Positions 36,372 through 43,256 of a stretch of DNA of 47,527 nt are shown one piece after another. Numbering within the stretch: position 1 is the first letter of the stretch; each line of letters opens with the position of its first letter. The stretch covers positions 1 through 47,527 of the forward strand of contig NZ_FNDG01000033.1 in the NCBI RefSeq assembly GCF_900100535.1, read 5' to 3'. Position numbers and translations under genes: made by a program. The DNA comes from Phytopseudomonas flavescens (GTDB lineage Bacteria; Pseudomonadota; Gammaproteobacteria; Pseudomonadales; Pseudomonadaceae). The notes under the pieces are model-generated. The model was not told the DNA's origin and searched no databases. It was given only the letters and a program-made list of their open reading frames with translations.

Positions 36372-37000
36372 GAGTGTTTTTCCTTCATGTCAGGACACGG
36401 GTGCCTGCCGCGCGTGCGGAATCGTTTTATCTGTCATCGATTGGTCGGAGGTCGCCCGTCGGGGCTTCCCGGTTGAACGAAGGCTGGGCGGAGTTCGCCC
36501 GGCCTGGGCTATCTGTGCTGGTGGGGGCGGCGTCGCGGGCATCCGGTGAGGTTTGCCTGCACTGGTCCACGGGCCAACCCATGAGCAGCGGCCAGGAACC
36601 TGAAGGCGCTGACGAATGCATTCACCCGCTGGCACGTCGGTGCAGCGGGGCAATGCCCGCCGTCATCCAGCCTTCTCCTTCAGTCGCGTTGCCGGGCATG
36701 CCGTGGCCGCACGGTGTCGAGCCGCGACGGCGTGGCAGGTGTGAGCAGGCAGATAGCGGCGGGAGAGAGCGATGACCAGTCTTCGCCGGGCGAGTCAGCG
36801 AGGGAGCGGATGACCCGGAGGACCATCTGTTTACCACGGGCGAACGGAGTGTCGAGCTGCGGCATGGAGGGTGACCTTTTTATATTTATAGGTTCAGCGT
36901 GTGCTTGTCCGAGGATTGCCGCTTGGGCGAAGAACTCGACACGCGTGGATTGCATACTGTGCGGTGATTTCTCGTAATTCAATTCACCAACTGTGTTCTC
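36372..37000. other. Long intergenic region before the porin gene
   Basis: About 630 bases without a confident gene. On the minus strand an AT-rich TATAAATATAAAAAGG (around 36876-36891) looks like a -10 region and is followed by a 61-codon open frame (listed separately). The rest holds no recognised element. Confidence 0.5.
36680..36865 (-). CDS. Possible small protein of 61 residues, unconfirmed
   Basis: The frame begins with ATG at 36865 after AAAGG at ribosome-binding distance and a TATAAATA box. It encodes MPQLDTPFARGKQMVLRVIR and a Ser/Pro/Arg-rich tail. The N-terminal half could form an amphipathic helix. I recognise no family. The frame stays open far upstream, as GC-rich frames often do, so it may be fortuitous. 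It lies in the leader of the porin gene. Confidence 0.22.
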   Translation of the reverse strand: MPQLDTPFARGKQMVLRVIRSLADSPGEDWSSLSPAAICLLTPATPSRLDTVRPRHARQRD

Positions 37001-37059
37001 GTTCGGTAACCGAACAAGAACGAACCGGTTAGTACAACCGTGGCGTTCGATTATGGCTT
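37001..37059. promoter_or_regulatory. Composite operator: IclR-type sites flanking a TetR-type palindrome
   Basis: GTTCGGTAACCGAAC (37001-37015) is a perfect palindrome and resembles the PcaR operator GTTCGATAATCGCAC of IclR-family regulators. GAACGAACCGGTTAGTAC (37018-37035) is a TetR-like palindrome. GTTCGATTATGGCTT (37045-37059) is a second IclR-like site. All lie between the porin gene and the iclR gene. Confidence 0.7.
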
Positions 37060-37185
37060 GGGCGGCAGCATGTGGCCAAGCCAGACGCTGGGTAATGGCG
37101 TCGATCACCAGTATCCGCAAATGCTGTGGTTCCGCCTGCACGACGATGTCTTTTAGAATCTCGCAAAATCATCGAGGGCAACACC

Positions 37186-37959
37186 ATGGCCGGTAGCCAG
37201 ATAGAAAGGGCATTGAACCTGCTGGAATGTCTGGCGGGCGCTGGCGACGTGCCGATGCAGGCATTGGCCGAGCAGTTGCAGATTCCCAAGAGCGCTACCC
37301 ACCGTATGCTTGCCGAGCTGGTTCGCCTGGGGTACGTGCGGCAGGAGACCCAGGGCAGCCATTATCGGCTGTCGACCAAACTGGTTGCCCTGGGCTTCCG
37401 CTACCTGGCCAGCAGCGGCGCGGACATCGTGCAGCCGATTCTCGATCGCCTGGCGCGGCAAAGCGGCGAACTGGTACGCCTCGGCGTGATCGAGGGCGAG
37501 CGACAGACCTGGATCGCCAAATCCCAGGGGGCTCGCTCCGGCCTGCGTTACGACCCGGATATGGGACGAGACGCGCCGCTGCGCTATACCGCCTCGGGTC
37601 ACGCCTGGCTGGCCAGCCTGAGCAACGAAGAAGCGCTGGCCCTGGTGGCGAGCCAGCCGATCGCCGACAGCGATGAGTTCGGCCCCAACGCGCCCCACGA
37701 TAATGACCAGTTGCTCGGTTATCTCCATCAGGCCCGGACCCGCGGCTATGCCGCCGTCGTGGAGACGTCATCGGTCGGTACCAGCGCGCTGGCCGCCGTG
37801 ATCACTCATCCTCGGCAGGGTAGTGTGATCGGTGTACTGAGTATCGCCGGGCCGAGCGTACGCATGCCGGTCGAGCGCATGGAGGAACTGGTTCCGTGCC
37901 TGATCGAGTCTGCCGCGGAGCTTTCCGCTGCCAGCCAGGCGTCAGGCCTGTTCGTTTGA
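37186..37959 (+). CDS. IclR-family transcriptional regulator
   Basis: A 257-residue protein with an N-terminal winged helix-turn-helix (SQIERALNLLECLAGAGDVPMQALAEQLQIPKSATHRMLAEL split over residues 4-45) and a C-terminal IclR effector domain (LRYDPDMGRDAPLRYTASGHAWLA and SALAAVITHPRQGSVIGVLSIAG). GAGGG lies six to seven bases before the ATG. Regulators of this family (PcaR, PcaU, PobR) control protocatechuate-linked pathways, and several DNA sites of their type lie in this island, the nearest just upstream of this gene and just after its stop. It is probably the local activator or repressor of the shikimate genes. The effector is unknown; protocatechuate or a cyclohexane carboxylate is a guess. 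Confidence 0.92.
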   Translation: MAGSQIERALNLLECLAGAGDVPMQALAEQLQIPKSATHRMLAELVRLGYVRQETQGSHYRLSTKLVALGFRYLASSGADIVQPILDRLARQSGELVRLGVIEGERQTWIAKSQGARSGLRYDPDMGRDAPLRYTASGHAWLASLSNEEALALVASQPIADSDEFGPNAPHDNDQLLGYLHQARTRGYAAVVETSSVGTSALAAVITHPRQGSVIGVLSIAGPSVRMPVERMEELVPCLIESAAELSAASQASGLFV

Positions 37960-37974
37960 GGGCTCGGTGATAGC

Positions 37975-38036
37975 GTTCGATTAACGCCCGGTGGCTGATG
38001 CGAGCATTGATTAATTGTGGAACCAGGTTCTAAATT
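37975..38036 (+). promoter_or_regulatory. Promoter of the Gfo/Idh operon with operator elements
   Basis: An IclR-like site GTTCGATTAACGCCC (37975-37989) is followed by -35 TTGATT (38007-38012), an 18-base spacer and -10 TAAATT (38031-38036). The spacer contains the palindrome GAACCAGGTTC, a likely repressor site related to, but one base longer than, the AACCGGTT core seen elsewhere in the island. Confidence 0.65.
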
Positions 38037-38087
38037 ATTTCGGTCAGCATTAGGCTTACCGAAAATAATCAGAAAAGGATCCGCGTC

Positions 38088-39137
38088 TTGAAACCGCCAC
38101 TGCGCATCGCCCTGATCGGCGCCGGAATCATGGGCCGGCAACATCTTCAGCACCTGCGTCAGCTGCCTGATGCAACCCTCTGTGCCATCGTTGACCCGGG
38201 GCCCCAGGCGAAACAGCTGGCGCAGGCGGACAATGTGCCCTGTTTCAGCGATCTGCAAAGCCTGCTCGAATGCCGCCTGGCGGAGGCGGTAATCGTCGCC
38301 AATCCCAACGCGGCCCATGTCACGACCGCCTTGCGCTGCGTCGAAGCCGGCCTGCCGGTATTGCTGGAGAAACCGGTCGGCGTCAATCTGAATGAAGTGC
38401 GTGAACTGGTGACGGCCGTCGAGCGCAGTGGCGTACCGGTTCTGGTCGGTCATCATCGCCGCCACAATCCGCTGATCGGCAAAGCCCGTGAGTTGTTGCA
38501 GAGCGGTGTTCTGGGGCGTCTGACCACGGTCACCGCACTGTGGCAACTGCAGAAACCGGACAGTTACTACGAGGTTGCCTGGCGTCGTGAGCCCGGTGCG
38601 GGAATGCTGTTGACCAACCTGATTCATGACCTCGATCTGCTGCGTTACCTCTGTGGTGAGGTGGCGCAGGTGCAGGCCATCACCAGCAGTAGCGTTCGCG
38701 GTTTCGCCAATGAAGACAGTGCGGCGGTGATCCTGCGTTTCGCCAATGGCGCTCTCGGCAGCCTGACCGCCTCGGATGCGGTGGCTGCGCCATGGAGCTG
38801 GGAGCTCAGCGCGGGCGAAAACCCCGTGTACCCACGACAACCCGACCAGCCATGCTACCTGCTGGCAGGCACCGAAGGTGCCTTGAGCATTCCGCAGCTC
38901 AGGTACTGGTCGTACGCCACACCGGGCGCCGGTTGGCACGAACCGCTGCAGGTACAAGACCAACCTTTCGAGGTCGACGAGGCACTGCATCGACAACTGG
39001 TGCACTTCATCGCCGTTGCCCGCCGCGAACAACGACCCCTGGTGAGTGCTGCCGATGCCGGCCACACCCTGGCGCTTTACGAGGCGATCTGTCGGGCGGC
39101 TCGCGATGCCAGTGCTTGTGTTCCCGAGCGCTTCTGA
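38088..39137 (+). CDS. Gfo/Idh/MocA-family NAD(P)-dependent dehydrogenase
   Basis: A 349-residue oxidoreductase starting at TTG (38088) with AAAGGA nine bases upstream. The Rossmann motif GAGIMG lies at 11-16, the family motif Glu94-Lys95-Pro96 in LLEKPVG, and the catalytic pair in NLIHDLDLL (His180, Asp183 region). Members oxidise or reduce hydroxyl groups on sugars, cyclitols and related polyols. The next gene, a TIM-barrel isomerase/dehydratase-like enzyme, follows 45 bases later, so the two should act in sequence. In this island a cyclohexane-polyol acid (quinate- or shikimate-like) or an inositol-like compound is the most likely substrate, but this is an inference. The C-terminal part appears complete. 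Confidence 0.9.
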   Translation: MKPPLRIALIGAGIMGRQHLQHLRQLPDATLCAIVDPGPQAKQLAQADNVPCFSDLQSLLECRLAEAVIVANPNAAHVTTALRCVEAGLPVLLEKPVGVNLNEVRELVTAVERSGVPVLVGHHRRHNPLIGKARELLQSGVLGRLTTVTALWQLQKPDSYYEVAWRREPGAGMLLTNLIHDLDLLRYLCGEVAQVQAITSSSVRGFANEDSAAVILRFANGALGSLTASDAVAAPWSWELSAGENPVYPRQPDQPCYLLAGTEGALSIPQLRYWSYATPGAGWHEPLQVQDQPFEVDEALHRQLVHFIAVARREQRPLVSAADAGHTLALYEAICRAARDASACVPERF

Positions 39138-39182
39138 GCGCGTTGCAGATCATTGCGGTTCGTCACCGCCGAGAGAGCGTCC

Positions 39183-40016
39183 ATGAACAGTAACGAACGC
39201 ATTTTTTCCCTGGCCAGCCTGACCGTCCTGGAGTTGTCGCCACCCGAGATGGTCGAAGTGGCCGCCCGCACCGGGTACAGCCATGTCGGCCTGCGGTTGA
39301 TCCCGGCGACGGAAGAGGAACAGCACTTCCCCCTGATCGCCGACCTTGAGCTGCGCAAGCGGACAACCAGGCGCCTGCGTGATACCGGTGTTGGTGTGCT
39401 GGATATCGAGATTCTGCGCCTTAAGCCGCAAACCCGTTGCAGTGACTTCGAGGCGGTGCTCGAAGCGGGTGGCGAATTCGGCGCCAGTGAAGTGCTGGTG
39501 GCCGGCAATGACCCTGACGAGGCACGCCTGACCGATAACTTCGCCGAATTATGTGACCGGGCAGCCGTCTATGGCCTGCATCCTCATCTGGAGTTCATGC
39601 CCTGGACGGATGTGGCCAATCTGCAACAGGCGGTGCGCATCGTGCGCCGTGCTGCGCGCGACAACGGCTGCGTGCTGGTCGACGCCTTTCATTTCGACCG
39701 TTCGTCTTCACGCCTGGAGGATCTGCAGGAGGTGGAACCTTCGCGCTTGCGCTATGCCCAATTGTGCGACGTAGCGGGGCCGCGACCCGACGACATGGCG
39801 GAAATTCTGCGTCAGGCACGCCATGAGCGGCGCTTTCCGGGTGAAGGCGATTGTGACCTGGCAGGGCTGTTGCGTTGTCTACCGGCCAGTGTTCCCTTGA
39901 GCCTGGAAATTCCCACCCGGCATTTGCTGGAACGGGGCGTCAGCGCCGAGCAACGGGCGAGGGCGGCCCTCGACAAGGCGCGGGTGTTGCTGGCAAAGGT
40001 GCACGGCCACCGGTAG
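39183..40016 (+). CDS. AP-endonuclease-2-like TIM-barrel isomerase/dehydratase, paralogous to the dehydratase half of QuiC1
   Basis: A 277-residue member of the xylose isomerase-like TIM-barrel family. Four metal-ligand candidates are Glu137 (HLEFMPW), Asp167 (VDAFHF), Gln193 (YAQLCD) and Glu242 (LSLEIP). Their order and spacing (30, 26, 49 residues) almost equal those in QuiC1 of the same island (134, 165, 191, 239). The segment RFPGEGDCDLAGLL also mirrors CFPGQGEFDLPGFL of QuiC1. It is therefore a good candidate for a single-domain 3-dehydroshikimate dehydratase or for an enzyme on a close analogue. Automated annotation would call it sugar phosphate isomerase/epimerase. GAGAG precedes the ATG. 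It follows the Gfo/Idh gene and ends before a hairpin. Confidence 0.85.
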   Translation: MNSNERIFSLASLTVLELSPPEMVEVAARTGYSHVGLRLIPATEEEQHFPLIADLELRKRTTRRLRDTGVGVLDIEILRLKPQTRCSDFEAVLEAGGEFGASEVLVAGNDPDEARLTDNFAELCDRAAVYGLHPHLEFMPWTDVANLQQAVRIVRRAARDNGCVLVDAFHFDRSSSRLEDLQEVEPSRLRYAQLCDVAGPRPDDMAEILRQARHERRFPGEGDCDLAGLLRCLPASVPLSLEIPTRHLLERGVSAEQRARAALDKARVLLAKVHGHR

Positions 40017-40025
40017 CTGCTCAGT

Positions 40026-40046
40026 GCAGCCGAACGCCTCGGCTGC
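40026..40046 (+). terminator. Hairpin after the TIM-barrel gene
   Basis: GCAGCCGA (40026-40033) and TCGGCTGC (40039-40046) form a perfect 8-bp stem nine bases after the stop. No T run follows, so it may be a weak or Rho-assisted terminator. Confidence 0.5.
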
Positions 40047-40241
40047 GGGGCGCCTTCTGTAGAGGCATCGCAGCGTTGAAACAGGCTGGATCGCCCGCCC
40101 AGCCACATGCTCATTGGCTGCTCGCAAGCTGTGCTGTCGATTCTCTGCGTTCGCCCAGCGGCGCGGCTTTTAACCCGCGCTGCCTGTTTTCGTGGGGCTG
40201 TCATCGGTCTGGTCGAGTTTTTAGAGGTACCCTGCTGGCTG

Positions 40242-40269
40242 TTGAGCAGGGTTGGACGGGCTATATAGT
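40242..40269 (+). promoter_or_regulatory. Sigma-70 promoter of the DMT transporter gene
   Basis: TTGAGC (40242-40247), a 16-base spacer and TATAGT (40264-40269) lie 42 bases before the start codon. This suggests that the transporter is transcribed separately from the Gfo/Idh pair. Confidence 0.6.
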
Positions 40270-40310
40270 TAGCCTGCTACCGGAATCATGTCTGAATCAC
40301 GAGAGTTCCC

Positions 40311-41192
40311 ATGAGTACCCCGAGTTCGCTGTCAGGTGTCAACCATCCCCTCAAGGGCATCGGCCTGGTGGTGCTGGCGACCTTCCTGTTCGCCAGCCAT
40401 GACGCGTTGTCGAAGTACCTGTCCAGCCTGTATCCGGTGATCATGGTGGTATGGGCACGTTATGTCGTGCACACGCTGCTGATGGCCGGCATCTTCCTGC
40501 CGCAATCCGGCCTGCGCGTGCTGCGTAGCAAGCGCCCCGGCCTGCAGGCGCTGCGGGCGATCTGTCTGCTGGGCTGCAGCCTGTTCTTCACCACGGGATT
40601 GCTGTACATCCCGCTGGCGGAAGCGACGGCGGTCAACTTCCTCGCTCCGCTGATGGTCACCGCACTCTCGGTGCCGCTGCTCAACGAGCATGTCAGCCGT
40701 GGCCAATGGGCTGCGGTACTGGTCGGTTTCTGTGGGGTGCTGATCATCGTCCACCCCGGCGGTGAACTGTTCACGCCAGCGATCCTGCTGCCGCTCTGTT
40801 CGGCGACCTGCTTCGCCGCCTATCAACTGCTGACGCGCATGCTCAGCCAGTACGACACGCCGACCACCAGCAACTTCTTTACCGGCCTGCTCAACACCCT
40901 GGTGATGAGCTGCCTGGTGCCGTTCTTCTGGCAATTGCCGGAGTGGCGACATTTGCCGCTGATGCTGGCGTTGGGTGGCTGTGGCATGTTCGCTCACCTG
41001 ATGCTGACCAAGGCTTTTCGTCACGCGGCTCCAGCGCTGTTGGCACCGTTCGGCTACTGCCAGATCGTCTTCGCCGGCTTGCTGGGCCTGGTTATTTTCG
41101 GTCATGACCCCCAAAACAGTGCCAAGGTCGGTATCGCCATCATTTGTCTGAGTGGCCTGGCCGCTGCCTATCAGCAACGCAGAAAGCGTTGA
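40311..41192 (+). CDS. EamA/DMT-family transporter
   Basis: A 293-residue inner-membrane protein with ten membrane segments made of two EamA repeats (GLVVLATFLFASHDALSKYLSS begins the first; LLPLCSATCFAAYQLLTRML begins the second). The family moves drugs, amino acids and metabolites, mostly outward. Its substrate here is unknown; it could export an intermediate or waste product of the island pathway, or be unrelated. GAGAG precedes the ATG. A strong bidirectional terminator follows, shared with the convergent MHS transporter. Confidence 0.88.
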   Translation: MSTPSSLSGVNHPLKGIGLVVLATFLFASHDALSKYLSSLYPVIMVVWARYVVHTLLMAGIFLPQSGLRVLRSKRPGLQALRAICLLGCSLFFTTGLLYIPLAEATAVNFLAPLMVTALSVPLLNEHVSRGQWAAVLVGFCGVLIIVHPGGELFTPAILLPLCSATCFAAYQLLTRMLSQYDTPTTSNFFTGLLNTLVMSCLVPFFWQLPEWRHLPLMLALGGCGMFAHLMLTKAFRHAAPALLAPFGYCQIVFAGLLGLVIFGHDPQNSAKVGIAIICLSGLAAAYQQRRKR

Positions 41193-41214
41193 GCCACGCC
41201 TGGACGCGGCCATG

Positions 41215-41242
41215 AAAAAAGGCCCCTGAAGGGCCTTCTTTT
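41215..41242. terminator. Bidirectional terminator between the two transporter genes
   Basis: AAGGCCC (41219-41225) and GGGCCTT (41231-41237) form the stem, with an A run on the left and CTTTTT on the right, so it can stop transcription from both sides. Confidence 0.92.
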
Positions 41243-41293
41243 TGCGGGCTCGCCATCCCTGGCTGTTTTGTACGTGACGTTCGTGCCAGCCCG

Positions 41294-42670
41294 TCAGTGG
41301 CTGTTGCTGTCCAGGCTGTTCTTGCGCGCGGCTTCATACTCGGCCTTGTCCATCGGCCTGGCGCCCGGCTTGCCCAGGTCGGCCATCGGTATCCGGTAGG
41401 TTTCCGGGGCGATGAAGGCTGCGATCGCGCAGAGGCAGGTGATGCCGAAGGCCAGCCCGCCGATCAACAGCGGAATGTTGTCCGAGCCGGGCGGTGCCAG
41501 CATGGCGAATGCCGCTGGCAGCATGGCCGTCAGCATGGTGCCGATGTTCTGGGCGATGGCCATGGCCGAGACGCGGTAGCGGGTCTGGAACAACTCCGGA
41601 TAGAAGCTTGGGAACACCGCGTTGTAGCCCTGGTACACCACGCCCCACATCAGCAGCGACATGATGAATGCCAATGGCACGTTGCCGATGCTGATGGCGT
41701 ACAGGTAACCGAAGGCCAGCAGGCCCGAGCCCAGCGCACCGGTGATCATGGTCGGACGGCGGCCGATCTTGTCGGAGAGGTTGCCGACGAAGGGGATCAC
41801 CAATACCGCGACGATATTGCCCACCACCGGAATCCACAGATACACGCTCTTGTCGAAGCCGATGCCATACGCTGGTTGCACTGCGTAAGCCGCACCGAAG
41901 ATGGTGGCCACTACGGGGATGACGTTCATCAGCGCCATGACCATGACCAGAAACATGGTTCTCCAACTGGTGCTGAACGCTTCGGAGATCGGCGACTTGG
42001 CGATCTTCTGCTTGCTCTCCTCGTTGACGAAGGCGGGGGTCTCATGAACTTCGCGGCGGATGATGAAGCCTGCCAGTAGCACAAAGGCGCTGAGCAGGAA
42101 CGGGATACGCCAGCCCCAGTCGTTGAACGCCTCGGTCGGCATGAAGTAGGCCAGTGGCAGGAATACCGCAGCGGCGAGTACCTGGCCAGCCTGCACGCCC
42201 TGCAGGGTGAAGCTGGCGTAGAACCCGCGTCGTCCGAATGGCGCATGCTCGAGGATCATCGAGCTGGCCCCCGAGATTTCACCCGCCACGGCAAAACCCT
42301 GAATCAGGCGCAACACCACCAGCAGGGCCGGGGCCAGGAAGCCGATGTCGTGGTAGGTCGGCAACAGGCCCACGGCCATGGTCGAAATGCCCATCAGGAA
42401 CATGCACAGCAGCAGCACGTTCTTGCGACCGCGGGTGTCACCCCAGTGGCCGAGAACGAAGGCACCGACCGGGCGTGCCAGGTAACCTACGCCGTAGGTG
42501 GCCAGCGAGGCCACGATGGCCATCTTGGGGTCGGTATTGGGAAAGAAGATCTGCGGGAAAATCAGCGCCGCCGCCTGGGCGTAGATGAAGAAGTCGTAAT
42601 ACTCCAGCGCGGAGCCGACCCAGCCGCTGGCAGTAGCTTTCTTGGCTTGTGAACGTGAGGGGTTAGCCAT
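41294..42670 (-). CDS. MHS-family symporter, probable shikimate/dehydroshikimate transporter (ShiA-like)
   Basis: A 458-residue major facilitator with twelve membrane segments. It belongs to the metabolite:H+ symporter group: SGWVGSALEYYDFFIYAQAAALIFPQIFF at the N terminus (split here), GHWGDTRGRKNVLL in loop 2-3, RLIQGFAVAGEISGASSMILEHAP and GNLSDKIGRRPTMI in loop 8-9. ShiA of E. coli is of this type. Because the gene is divergent from quiC1 and lies in the island, uptake of shikimate, quinate or dehydroshikimate is the best guess. GGAGA precedes the ATG, and a perfect AAAAATAA motif sits immediately before it, a candidate Hfq/Crc site. Confidence 0.88.
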   Translation of the reverse strand: MANPSRSQAKKATASGWVGSALEYYDFFIYAQAAALIFPQIFFPNTDPKMAIVASLATYGVGYLARPVGAFVLGHWGDTRGRKNVLLLCMFLMGISTMAVGLLPTYHDIGFLAPALLVVLRLIQGFAVAGEISGASSMILEHAPFGRRGFYASFTLQGVQAGQVLAAAVFLPLAYFMPTEAFNDWGWRIPFLLSAFVLLAGFIIRREVHETPAFVNEESKQKIAKSPISEAFSTSWRTMFLVMVMALMNVIPVVATIFGAAYAVQPAYGIGFDKSVYLWIPVVGNIVAVLVIPFVGNLSDKIGRRPTMITGALGSGLLAFGYLYAISIGNVPLAFIMSLLMWGVVYQGYNAVFPSFYPELFQTRYRVSAMAIAQNIGTMLTAMLPAAFAMLAPPGSDNIPLLIGGLAFGITCLCAIAAFIAPETYRIPMADLGKPGARPMDKAEYEAARKNSLDSNSH

Positions 42671-42681
42671 CTTTGTCTCCG

Positions 42682-42689
42682 TTATTTTT
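42682..42689 (-). promoter_or_regulatory. Candidate Hfq/Crc motif before the MHS transporter gene
   Basis: Minus strand AAAAATAA, exact to AANAAYAA, directly adjoining the CGGAG ribosome-binding site. Confidence 0.45.
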
Positions 42690-43019
42690 AGAGCCCTGAA
42701 CGAGTCAGCAGCAAGTGTTCGAGTCGAGCGCCGGCATGCGCGAACCGTCCCTTGTGGGGCAGCAGGTCGGTCGCTGTCGGGTTTGATCGAGCGGAGCTTC
42801 GCGAGTCAGGGTAGGGCGCGCGGAGTCGCAACCGACCGGGTGAGGGTCAGAAAGCGTGCGAATGGTATGCGTGTATTAGGGCACTGGGAAGTGAGCATGC
42901 GATGTACTCGTTTTCTTGAAATTGTTATGGACCGTGCAAGGCCGTCTGTGGGTCTGACCTTCGAGGCATCAGGTGTCCGCAGTGGCAACCATGGTCAGGG
43001 AGAAATGCGAACCTGGTCA
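42690..43019. other. Non-coding part of the divergent MHS/quiC1 regulatory region
   Basis: About 330 bases on the MHS side of the operators. No gene is supported here; the open frames lack family features. I could not identify the MHS promoter with confidence. Confidence 0.45.
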
Positions 43020-43074
43020 ATTCGATAAACGGCCTTATGTTCGATAAACGCACGGAATACTAACTGGTTCGTAC
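43020..43074. promoter_or_regulatory. Composite operator in the divergent MHS/quiC1 region
   Basis: Two IclR-like sites, ATTCGATAAACGGCC (43020-43034) and GTTCGATAAACGCAC (43039-43053), are followed by the TetR-like palindrome ATACTAACTGGTTCGTAC (43057-43074). The second IclR site differs from the PcaR operator GTTCGATAATCGCAC by one base. Confidence 0.75.
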
Positions 43075-43256
43075 ACTTTGAATTGCTGCCTCTCATGTGC
43101 GCGCGAATAATCGCCGCAGCCCCGGTAAACCGAACTGCCGGCAGATCGAGTGGCCACTCTCGCCGAGTGGCGAGCACCCTGTCGGCTACGCTTGCTGGAG
43201 TTTGGCCGAGGTCACCACGCGATCCGCAGAGGTCGCTATCCACAAGGAGCTGAAGT

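Noticed and set aside
36680..37141. 153-codon minus-strand frame covering the composite operator upstream of iclR
   Set aside because: The upstream two thirds overlap the operator cluster and lack a ribosome-binding site; only the last 61 codons are kept, as a low-confidence candidate.
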